From Botryotinia globosa (lineage: Eukaryota > Ascomycota > Leotiomycetes > Helotiales > Sclerotiniaceae): a stretch of DNA of 64,000 bases. Each line of letters starts with the position of its first letter. The first letter of the stretch is position 1. A program made the translations under genes and the position numbers. The DNA is taken from positions 2,666,001-2,730,000 of the forward strand of contig RCSZ01000001.1 in NCBI GenBank assembly GCA_014898425.1. The letters run 5' to 3'. The notes under the pieces are model-generated. The model worked only from the letters and a program-made list of their open reading frames with translations, was not told the DNA's origin and made no database searches. Positions 33,983 through 45,600 of the stretch are shown here, piece by piece.

Positions 33983-34581
33983 GAGCTTCGAGCTTTGCGC
34001 ACGACCTTGAAGCTGGCCACACTTAGGAACCCTATGGACGGACGCGTAGTGAATCAATTCAAGACAATCAGGTAAGAGTTACACCGATATTTCCATACTC
34101 CGGAAGGCTGATAGGGTCCGAGGGGATTGACTGGATGTGGATGGATGGATGTACACACAGGAAAAGGCTCCTTGGTACAATACGAGGATGTACGGTATGG
34201 ATGTATGGATGTATAGATGTATGGATGTATAGATGTATGGATTGCACTTACATGCATGCAGGTTCAGGACAATTACTACAATAAAGAGGGGCTCGTTTAA
34301 GTAATCTGTTGGGCAGAAAGTTCGAGGGGGATTTAATGAATACTTGTATTACCATCTACAGTCAGTGAGATAGATATTCGGAACTGCTAGGAGCATCCAA
34401 GTTTTTGTTGAAGGTTACCCCATCCATCCTCTTTCCTCACTACCTACTCTGTACATACATCATGGCAAGTCTCAAAGAACCAATTCCCATTACCTTGGTA
34501 GTATTGGAATGTAAGTGGACACATCCGGACGTTCCTTCGGGATATCACATGGAAAAGCATCTTCATAGGTAGATGGATATT

Positions 34582-34605
34582 CACGCTCACGCTCACGCTC
34601 ACGCT
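34582..34605. repeat. CACGCT hexamer array, four units
   Basis: Four exact units followed by CACGTT. Confidence 0.85.
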
Positions 34606-35464
34606 CACGTTCACTTGCTCACCACTCTCCGCTTCGGGTAACACAATGAACTATTCAAGGATTAGAATGTAATCCCAACTGTTCTTGTCATCTCCTCCAT
34701 GATCCATCTCCTCCATGTTCATCAATATCGGTTCGATGCTCTTCGTCTCCGGGTTTCTTGGAATGATATGTACCGTAGTATTAAGCAGGGTTTTGAGGGG
34801 GCGGGACCCGTCTATGAATTAATTTCTATCGAATTAAACCTTGAGGAGTGATAGAGTGAGAAAGAGCCAAAAGAGCCAGGAGAGCCAGGGCAGCCAGGAA
34901 AGTCAATTTTATTTATCATTCCTCCAATCAAAATCCTGATGTGCACCCTGAGAACTTACGACTCGGCCTTTCTTTCCATCATCCAAACCATGATGCGGAG
35001 GATACCTATAGGCTATTACCTACCGTGTGGAGGTGTGAAGTTCTTTGGATGTCACGGAATGATTGAAGGATACTACCACCATCATAGTACCATGTCATTT
35101 CAATGAATCACGCGCTGCCCATGATTTAAAGAGAGAGAGAGAGAGAGATGTAACCGTAGGGTTGTAACTTGTAAGTTCATGGGAAATGGGCAAGGAAAAA
35201 GAAAAGAAAAGAAAAGAAAAGAAAAAGAAAAAGAAGAGATCCATACTACAGTAGTGATGCATATCAACATGCTTTTGTCATGCATGTTATCTGCAGAGTC
35301 GCCGGACCTAAGCATCAAATGAGCCCTGGAGGCTGGAACGGACAATCATGAATGGAAAATTCCACGGCGGCGGGTTCTTCTTGCATAGAACTGTTCATAG
35401 TTCATGATGTACGAAGTACACAGGCATTAATAAGAATTAGACCTAACCGTAATGAAAGACGAAT

Positions 35465-35520
35465 GCAAGTACAAGTACAAGTGCAAGTGCAAGTGCAAGT
35501 GCAAGTGCAAGTGCAAGTGC
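35465..35520. repeat. GCAAGT hexamer array, about nine units
   Basis: GCAAGT units with two ACAAGT variants at the left end. Confidence 0.9.
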
Positions 35521-38500
35521 CACAACATTGTCTAGAAAGTAATAATTATACGGAGTAAACACTGCCTACCTAGGTGGAGTCGTGATATGTATGTACCGTA
35601 ATAATGTTTATGCTGCTATCTTGAGAACACACCTGTGACTTCTCTGCGTCGTCATTAAATCAATCGTTTACCTTCCTACGTTATCTGGTACTGGTACGTG
35701 CCTAGGTATGTACTTATCAATGCATGGTGAGACTTATCTTCACTTCGTCCATAAAATTACTACCCCTCCTCCTAACTTCTCAACCCTTCACAATCATCCA
35801 CCAACAAAAACATATATATGATATGATATAAATTATAATACGACAGCGGTGATACCCATCAATTTCTTTGACTACCTACTACCTAGGTATATTCCGAATC
35901 GTTCCAAGTTTCTATCATTGCGTCTCAAGCCCTGCTTCTTGGATTTATTGATTTTTGCAGAGTTTTCATCCAAACTTTCGGTGTGCGAATCTTCATCTAT
36001 TTGAGTCGGTTTGATGCAAACTTTCCTTCACCGTCTCTATCATATCTTCTTGTTTTCACTACTTGATCGACGCCCTTACTGTTATGCATCAAAAGGCTCT
36101 CTACTTCTGTCCTTCTGAATCATGAGTGGCTGGAGCTCTCTTTGATTTATCTACCAAATTCTCAGATCTTATTCGTCTGGAGAACCCTTGTTTGCGGAAA
36201 CCAACGTTGTGCAGGATCAAGCAGCGAGAACTTACCCTTGTGCCGCTTCCCGTTGAGATGTACTCTAAAGTACTGTATGTACACACATTGGCTGAATCTC
36301 TTAGCTGCCTGCACCCGAATTATTGACCTACTGCTTAAAGAGAAAAAGTCTTTCTCACTTGCATCGATAGCATCAATTTTCAATTTTCCATACATATAAG
36401 GCTTCTTCCCACACACTGTATAAGGCAGTCTATGCACACGTGTCGTACAACGGAAGGCCCAATATGTATGTTGAATGACGTACGGTAGGGTCTAGAAAGC
36501 CCAGAATGAAAGAGAGAGAAAAAAACATCCATCTTCCCCTCCAGTTTCCCAAGAGAAGCCAGACATTCCATCACGCAAAAAGATTAATTCTCACATTTGC
36601 CGCAAAGAAGGGGGGGAAAATATGTTAATTGGTGCGTATGACGATAGATTTTCATTTCTGCCCAAAAAGAAATTTTACCTGCTGTAGCCGTTTGGGCAGT
36701 TTATACATGTGGGCGCAAATTCTGGACCTCGAAAGGGTCATCGGATTCAAGAGGCGCATTGAGAGTCACAAAAACGCAGCCAATAAAAGTTATTGCGCAA
36801 CTTTAGGAGCTTGAAGTGTCAGCCTCATGAGACATTTCCTACCACACAAATCATACTATGGGTCAATTTTTGGCTGTTTTGGGGGCCAGACAATATGATA
36901 GGTGATACAATAGGAGAAGTGCCCTCGGATTATAGGGTACCCGCGTTTCATGTCTTTTTTGACTCATCCTATCCGAAATTTCTCGGAACGTGGTACTAGT
37001 TCAGCCTCAACCCATGGATACAAATAAACTGATGGCCGGGCGAGACAAGGCAAATGGTTTGCTTCTTAAAATGAGGTCGAGATTTCGAGACAGATTCTTG
37101 ACGACTCCTAAATCCTTAATACACCTCATATAAAGCAGCCTTTGAATATGCTGGAAGATCTTTCACGTGTTTGCTAATATTACTCGTTCGTCGGTTGATC
37201 TACTACTGGTCATCACTATCACAGTCACTATCACAATTCAGTCAGGTGGATGAGTCTGTCATCCCGCCCCATCGATCGGTCAAAAGGCAAACGGCCAAAC
37301 TTGTTTTGTGGTAGGAAGAAATGAGGGGCGGGTTCCACCGGTCCAACCGAGTTGATGAAGCGAGATTCACATTGCGGGGTGGTATCCAAGATGAGGGTAT
37401 CCCGTGCAGGAGAGTACTTGCTCACGTCACGTTGCCGTTGGGTTAGTGCTCACAATTGCGATTATCTCCGTTATCGAACGAGTTAGGACCGGAGTTGAGA
37501 CCGGAGTGTCTTTCTTTATCTCGGAAATTTTGAAGGTTTGCTTCGTACAGCAATCGATTGTTTGACATTACGCACGAAGGAGGGGTATATTTCCATTTTT
37601 TTTACAGCATCAAGAGATACCTGTCATCTCTGGAAGTACTAGATCAGCATGACTTTCTTCAAAGTCGTTTTTCAATATTTGGTTGATTTGATTGAATCTG
37701 AATGGTAATGAACTGTACTCAGTATTCCAATGAGAATCCCGCTAGATTTTCATCATCGATGGATTCAGAGGTCAGGAAGTTCTGAGAACTAATCATCGTA
37801 ACTCTCATTTCTTGGGTCGCACCTCGCTTGCTCAATTCAAATCCACAGCATCTACTCTTTGACTGAGAACATACATGTGGTTCTTCAATTAGACAAATAC
37901 AATTTCAACGGTGAGGTTAGGTGTACACACATACACATGATAAAACATCATCAGATTCGTACAACATCAGTGTGGCAAATTATGTCTGAAGTACAGTCAA
38001 TTTCGCGTCATGACTTATTTCACGGATTGAATCCTTATGGTTCCGGATCAGATGAGAAGATGAGAAGATGAATGAACATAATCAGGCTCTCCAATAACAG
38101 TTTTCTATTTTCTATGCGATCTTGGTTTACCACACCTAAAGATTTCCATCTTGCTAATGAATTACAGCGATATTGGTTACTATATAGCTGAGATTTTTCT
38201 CTACATCGCCATCGACCTCTTCGAAGACCCGTGGGAAGTTCGCCACTATCATAAAAACGGCCTCGTGGTGTGCTGTCTAGACATGCATCCTATCAGGAAG
38301 GAGCTACAAACCAGCATTCTGTTGGGTTGGTCCGGATAGTTTGATACTAGAATGGAGAGCGCAAGCATTCACTTATTCAGATGAATTCTAACCATCTGGA
38401 ATCCTCCTTGAACACTGCAATTTTAAAATGGACTATCGTGCTCAGTACCATAAAAATAGGCCCCTTATTCCATCGTGATTCCGCTCCGCCCCAGGATTAT

Positions 38501-40249
38501 TTACGAGATTTTAAAACACACTGCGTGAATATGATTGAGCTATTCAATCATTTTACCGTCGGATGACTATCTGAAAAAAAATCGACAAATATCATTACCC
38601 AAGTAAGCTAGCGCCGAACGGTACATCTTTAGCGCTACTCACTAAAAACGCCACTTTCCACCCAATTCCTTCGTATACACTCAATCAAAAACGAGGAAGA
38701 AATTTATATTCCTATCAGAAACTGGCCTGCATTGCGCAAAAGGAATGAGAGAATTTTCAGCTAAGCGGCTTGATGGGATGACGAGGCTCGTTTTTGAGTC
38801 ATGATGGAAAGTAATGAGTCATGTTTACTCCTTTAACTATTATCCAATTGACAACAATCCACTGGAAGGCGATGCTGCTTTTGATAGCGGAGGCATTTGT
38901 AAATAGAGCTTCTTATTGCGTATGTATCGATGTGTGTGGAGCTCAGTGTCTGATGGCAATTTTGATTTGGATAATCACAACAAGATTCCTGCTCTGCAAA
39001 GCTCTGGGTTGGGCAACGCCGAGTAGAGTCCTGGATGAGGCTGCAAGAATAAGGTAGGCAGGATGGAGCGTGGCAAACCCAAGTCAAGTTGAATGAGGTA
39101 AATTCGAAGCAAGGCAAATCCAATGGTCAAGCGATGTTGCTGACGACGTTGTAAGTCGTACGTAGTTTTTTTGGAGAAGGGCAAGACTAATGTCGTATGG
39201 TCACCAACTATCGTATTCTGTTATTGTCAATGGACACACATGGTAATTTAAAGAAAAAGTTGGATTCGAGGTTGCGAATCAACTCGAGTATTCCCCGTAT
39301 ACGAATGAAAGTTCACCTCCGCACATGTATATCACATGTGAACTTATAAATTGCCAACGCGAGGGTAGAGTAAAATCTATCCATGCATCTTTTCGCTTTC
39401 ATATCTCCTCAGATGCCTGAGACACCTCCATTGGTGTTTTCAACCGTAGTTCAACACACTCATTCTGTCAAAAGTACCTCATCTCTCGCGGAGTTTGTAT
39501 AGGTCCTCCTTCATTTCGGACTTTCAACCTTTCCATTTCATTCCAATCTATATCTTTTCTAACTTGCGATCCAAGTATCTCATTTCATTCTCGCGATCTC
39601 CCCACCTGTCAATACAAAATCAATCAGATCGTTGACCTTGTTCTACCCGCTAGGAATACAGTGATTCTCGGACGAAAAGCTGGGTTGGTTACTTGTCTTG
39701 TTGCTCCGGATGTATAGAAACTGTGCAAATTTCTCTGTGTTTAGAGGTTTTGAGCACACGGTTTGGTGGATCAATATGTCTGGAGAGATTAGATCTAGGC
39801 AAGAATCTCATTTTATCTCTCACCTCGTGAGGCAGTAGACAGAATATATTTGCATATACTGTGTTGGCTATCTTGCTATATACACCAGTAGATGAGGGGT
39901 TACATTTGTAGAAAAATTTCAATCAGATTAGGTCTGGTCTTGAAAGGACCCTTAGGCTCTTCCCTGTTGACTGATAGCTAAGAATATTATTTGACCTCAC
40001 ATCACTATGTAGATGTATCACATTCTTAACTACCTACCTACTCACACCTCATTGACACAAACATACAATGCAAAACCCATTTCCACATAAACATAAACAT
40101 AAACACCAGAAAGAAAAAACTATATTACCACACCCACCCTCCTCATCCGAAATTTCCCGCCCGCCAGAAATCCCATAACTCTCTACTCCATCCCTCTTCT
40201 TCCCTTCTACTTCTCAAGAAAATAAGATAGAAAGAAGTGAAAGAAAGAA

Positions 40250-40459
40250 CTAAACCCACAGCCCATGCTGTCTCTCCACCTCTTCCGGTCCGCTCCCTCC
40301 TCTACATCGCTCGCGCGGCCACTCGCGCATCTGCATCCTCAACGCATCTTTGTGTTTCTGCGATGGGTGGCGCCAGCCGCAGAGCCAGAGAATGAGGATT
40401 AGCAGGGGGAGGAGCGTGCAGAGGCCTGCGAGGAGGAGGGTGAGGGTTAGGGTGTTCAT
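40250..40459 (-). CDS. Possible small single-pass membrane protein
   Basis: A 69-codon frame starting at the Met at 40459 (MNTLTLTLLLAGLCTLLPLL), with one strong hydrophobic segment at about residues 4-27 followed by GWRHPSQKHKDALRMQMREW and a charged tail. The topology would be one membrane helix with a basic C-terminal side. The frame continues upstream through a His/Pro-repeat encoded by G-rich minisatellite DNA, which is not believable as protein, so the internal Met is chosen. No family is recognised. Isolation in a gene-poor region means it could also be chance. Confidence 0.4.
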   Translation of the reverse strand: MNTLTLTLLLAGLCTLLPLLILILWLCGWRHPSQKHKDALRMQMREWPRERCRGGSGPEEVERQHGLWV

Positions 40460-42680
40460 TTTTTTTGGGGGGGGGGGTTGGGTGAGGTTGGATGGGAGTG
40501 GGAGTGGGAAGAGATGGTGATGGTGATGGGGATGGGGATGGGGATGGGGATGGGGATATAGGGGGGGGTATTTATATTGTATAATGGGGGGACGAGTGTT
40601 GTTTGAGTGGGATTTGGATGGGATGGGATGGGGATCCATAGTTACTTTCTTGATGTTGAGTTTTTGGCTGGCCGGCTGGCTTTCTCTTTTGTTTGAATTT
40701 TTCTTGTTCTTTGAGTTTTTCTGGCGGGATTTGTTTCTCTCTTTGTTCTGTCGATGGTGTTGTTTTCTTTTCTTTCTTTATCTTGTTTGTGTTCTTTATT
40801 CATTGTTTCTGTTTCCTTTGCCGATTGGGATGCGGATATTTGGGTGTAGTGCTTGATATATGTATACTTCATGTGTTGTTTATGGATGTGGAGAGTATTG
40901 GGGGCTCACTGCTGTATATGTGTATGTTTTTGAAAGATGTGGGTGACTGATAAGAGAGTATGGGGTGCAGATGGATGGTGGTTTTAGATGGGTTGGTTTG
41001 TGACGGCCAATAATGGGTTATTGGGAAAGCGGGAGGTCGAAGGTCAGTTGTATCTGGAAGGGGTGGTTGGAATGAGAAGTGGTAAATGATACATCTTCAT
41101 GAATAATGTGGGAGGTGTGTTCAGAGGGTTCAAGGCCGTTCTTAAAGTATGGTAATGAGAATACACCATGCCCGTTTTCGAATATCAGATTGTGGCCGCT
41201 ACCTTACTAAACAGATCGCTCTGAGTATACGGATCATTCCTGCTGATACATGATGATCATATTATGAATGGACATATTGACTGTTGAAGCAAACGAACAT
41301 GATAGAATCAGTTCAGCGTGTACATGTAGTTATTCAGAAATACAGTGTTGAAAGTCCCAGAAAGGGAGCTTTCTTCTCTGACTATTGATATTCAAAGCGA
41401 TCGCCAGGTGTGCCATGGAGCTATGGATAATGTTTTCAATATCATGGTAGTTGGGAACACAAAACTTATAGCATCTGATGGAAGGAACGAAGTTGACTAC
41501 TGGCTTGAATGTTTGCCATGATGCTGTATGTTCATAGACTTTGATTACATACCTAGTGGCTTTACTCGTTGCTGCTTGATCAGTTGCGAAGGAGGGAGAT
41601 ATTTCGTATATCACATCTAGATGGTATTGATGTGGTTGATATGAGGCAAAGGATAATCGAAAGTAGTAAGCATAGAGAAATTGAAGTAGCTGGTGGCAAT
41701 CTAGGTGTCTTTCAGGTTCTTGAGAGACCCTTTAGTATTTTATCCAAGGCTTCTGTTATATTCAACGAGAAATAATTGGGATTAGCTTTAGTGTAGACTT
41801 TATACCACACATGAAACCTAATTCTAACTATTGAAAACGTCAGTCTGTGCTGTTGCTAGAAATCTTTGGATAGTATATAAAAGAGTCCAACAGATCAGGA
41901 AGACACTCGACGTTAATTGAGCTGAAGGTATCTGTCTGTCTTCCCCCGTCCAGCCAGTCTGCTCTGGATGACTAAGCACCCTTCCAATTCCACCCGTTCC
42001 ACATCACGTCTCGGGTTGGTCGAAGCGTGTTTCCGTATTAGGATCGTATTTCGGATTTCGTATTCGCCTATATAACCTTAATTAGTAAGTCTGGGGGTAA
42101 GATGGAGAATGAGAAAAGATGTGCCTCCATGCCCACTTGGCGGGCTTGAGATAAGTACGTACAGTACATACTACACTCAAATCAGTGCAGTAATTAAGAT
42201 GAGATGTAATCCCTTCGAATTCAATGTTTTCGTATCAATCCATGTTTTTCTTATTGTTTAGTGAATATCCTTATATATATATATATATATTAACAACTTG
42301 TTCTTTCCGTTTTCGATAAAATTCTCAATCGTAAACTCGTCAAAAGACCGCCCACCGTACACCTAGATTGAGTCAAACACTAATCTACCCCTCCCCAGTA
42401 TCTTGACGAACACAAGCTGGATTTATTAAGCATTCTAGGCATCGACGACGACAACAATTTATATGAATCGAACACGTCGCTTGATCAAAGATCATTTCAT
42501 TTTGACATCTCAACCCATCGGTCTTTTCTTCAATCTCAACTTTGCCTGCTTGTATCTATCATATTGATTTAATTGCTACATTCCTTCTTTGTTTCTTTAC
42601 TTCTTGGCGACGGTTACTTTAAAAAGAAAAATCTTGCGACACCTCATCTGTTCCAGCTGGAGATGTGATATAGTGTCAAC
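40460..42680. other. Intergenic before the ABC transporter
   Basis: Begins with a G-rich tract and is otherwise AT-rich. A TATA-like TATATAAAAG occurs at 41874-41883, about 800 bp upstream of the transporter start, and an AT dinucleotide run lies near 42,273-42,290. Frames at 41330-41614 (-) and 41569-41775 (+) have no recognised domain. Confidence 0.45.
40461..40570 (+). repeat. G-rich tract with GGGGAT array
   Basis: A run of about ten G is followed by GGGAGTGGGAGTGGGA, a GATGGT to GGGGAT hexamer array (about 40515-40558) and another G8 run. At least six runs of three or more G within about 100 bp on the plus strand make it a candidate G-quadruplex region. Confidence 0.8.
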
Positions 42681-45600
42681 ATGGATAAACAGAAAATCAA
42701 CACCGATAACTTCCCGGCGACACAGAGTGATGGAGACACCGCGACGCAGAGTAACGAAGATGAGGTCAAAGATAAATATTCAAGTCAGGCCCAGAACCAG
42801 ACATCATTCAAGGATTTTATGGTAATATGTTGCCAAGTTCCTCGCAACGGTTACACAAAACTAATCAATTTTGGTAGAGAATTTTTTCATACTCGACTAC
42901 GGGTGATAAGGTCGTATTGGCCGTTGCATGTCTTGCACAAATTGGGACTGGAGTTGTATGTTTATAGCACTTGAAATTCATTGAAGGTCGCTTGACTGAC
43001 TGATATTTTGATAGACTTTACCGCTCATGAACATTGTCTTTGGTAAATATATGTCCATTCCAATTGAGAATCATTAACTAAAGGTCATGGTAGGTAAACT
43101 GGTGGGCAATTTTTCAGACTATTTTGTACCTGGTACGACTACTACCAAGGCCGAATTCACCAGTACCATCAACAACCTTACGTTCGTGAACTGTTTTTCT
43201 TTTCAATTCTTTCCGATCCTTTCTGCATCGTATCCGTCTCTATCCGATGTATCAAATGTCTATGTAGTCCACGGACTTTTTATTATTATCAAAATGGACA
43301 AGTGTTCAGAGTTTCCAATAGTACAGACTTACTTCACACTTGAGATTTGAGCTCTCGATGCTCCACAGATCTTGGATGTGTTGGAGCAGACTCAATGTAC
43401 CAAGGGTTCCCTATTCATCATATGGATCCAAGTTGCAAAAGACTATCGATAGTTGACATCCCATTGTCGTCGAAGTGCATTTTAGACTAGTGGACGCCCA
43501 CAATGATCTCCATGTAGCTTGTCCGTATTGGGATTCGAACTCCAGAAGGCAACATATAAGTAGGAAGTACAAACTGAACTAACTTTTTGAAGCTTATTCG
43601 TTACTTACCTGTTCATCGCAAGATGGATTTTGAGTTACATCTCAATGTTCACGTTTCGTCTAGTTGGCCTCCGAATATCCGCCAAATTACGACTCAATTA
43701 CTTGAAGGCATTGTTCAGCTTACCTGTTGGTGTCCTTGATACTCTACCTAGTGGACAAGCATCAAATACAATCACAACTACTGCAAATACACTGCAAGTG
43801 GGTATTTCGGAGAAACTGGGAACTATTTTACAATATTTGGCAATGCTCATCACAGCCATCGCAATTGCATTCACCTACAGCTGGGCATTGACTTTAGTAA
43901 CTAGCTCAGTTCTTCTATTTGTTGCTTTGGTCTATGGTAAGCATCTCCTCTTCTCTTGCACTGAGTTCCCTCTATGCATTTGCTACCTTTGTCCTTTTAC
44001 TCTTCCAAAGCTGATGACAATAGGAACTGTCATACCAATTGTTATGAAAATGTCAAAAAATATCGAGCATGCCGACGAGAAAGCCTCAGGAGTCGCAGGT
44101 GAAGTTCTTGGGTCGATACGAATGATTGTAGCGTGTGGTTCTGAAGATAGGACTGCGAAAAAATATTCTGGATGGGTTGAAGAATCTCGAAAGCGAACGT
44201 TGAAGATGAGTCCTTGGGTTGGTGTTCAATTTTCACCACGTACGTGTTTCCTATGAGATTTTTTCTTTTTTACTTGCTAACAACAATTCAGTCATGTTTG
44301 CTATCTACGCGTAAGTACTTGATTTCTCAATGATTTGACTCAGATCAGTGCCCATTTTTTCAACAACATTTCTTCTGCTCACATGCGCCGACATAAAACT
44401 AATTATTGATACCAGTACAATGGCATTATGCTTTTGGTTCGGCTTTCGGCTTTTCTCAGAAGGCCACCTGGAGAATGTCGGGACGATACTGATTGTATTG
44501 ATGTCCGTGGTGATGGTTGCAATGGCAGTGAGTCAAACAGCTGCACCCATCATGGCTGCCGGTAAAGCAGCTACAGCAGCAACAGACTTTTTCGCGGTAA
44601 TCGACACGCCTAGACCCGATACCAGTGGGCTCAAAGAGCCTGAAGTATCAGCCCGTGAAGACATCACTCTCAACTCCGTTACGTTTGCCTACCCGAGCAG
44701 ACCCCATGTCAAGGTTCTCGATGATTTATCGATGAGTTTTGAATCTGGTAAAATCACGGCTATCGTGGGAGCATCTGGTTCTGGCAAGAGTACTATCGTA
44801 GGTATGTGTATTTTTCATTATTGCATTTGATTCCCCGATGTTTTGCACTTTTTGCACGACTGATTATTGACGACCTACGACTAGGTCTCTTAGAAAGATG
44901 GTACAATCTCGAGGAGCAACTAATAGTGATACCTCCAAGCGCCATGGAAGACGAGAAAAAAGACAAAAAGAAAGAAGAAGAACAAACAAATACTCCCGAG
45001 GAGTACGATGAGAAACGGGACCCAGTTGCTCTATCCGGTAATATTGCCTGTGGAAATAACGAGTTGAGATCCCTCGACCTCAGATGGTGGCGAACACAAA
45101 TTGGCCTTGTACAACAAGAGCCGTTTATATTCAATGGTACGATAGCTAAAAATGTTGAATATGGTTTGATTGGTTCAGAATGGGAACTCGAAAATGCAGA
45201 AATGAAGAGGAAGTTTGTTATAGAGGCATGCAAAGAAGCTTTTGCTGATGAGTATATCACTAAATTGCCCTTGGGATATGATACACAAGTTGGTGATGCT
45301 GGTATCAAGCTAAGCGGCGGACAAAGACAAAGATTGGCCATTGCTAGGAGTATCATCAAGCGACCAAAGATCTTGATATTAGACGAAGCTACCAGTGCAA
45401 TCGATGTAAGAGGAGAGCAGATTGTTCAGGCAGCGTTAGATAAAGTGAGCGAGGGTAGAACAACAATCACGATTGCTCACAGACTTTCAACAATCAAAAA
45501 GGCTGACAAGATTGTGGTCCTGAGGAAAGGAAAACTTGTCGAACAGGGAACCCATGAGGGATTACTTTCTAACCCGGACGGCGCATATAGTGCGCTCGTT

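Larger units (their letters stand above)
31530..40249. other. 8.7-kb gene-poor, repeat-rich region
   Basis: No gene could be supported. The part 31.5-35.6 kb is packed with unrelated simple repeats (listed separately) and probably includes the leader of the 398-residue-protein gene. A minus frame at 32392-33189 is open only because it runs through these repeats. The part 35.6-40.2 kb is AT-rich with only short frames lacking domain signatures. No transposon termini or tRNA genes were recognised. Confidence 0.5.

Noticed and set aside
41330..41614. 94-codon minus frame
   Set aside because: No recognisable domain, overlapped by an unrelated plus frame, and no splice context.
43380..43590. A complete tRNA gene in intron 4 of the ABC gene
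   Set aside because: A-box- and B-box-like sequences are present at the right spacing, but acceptor, D and T stems do not pair; at best a decayed relic.
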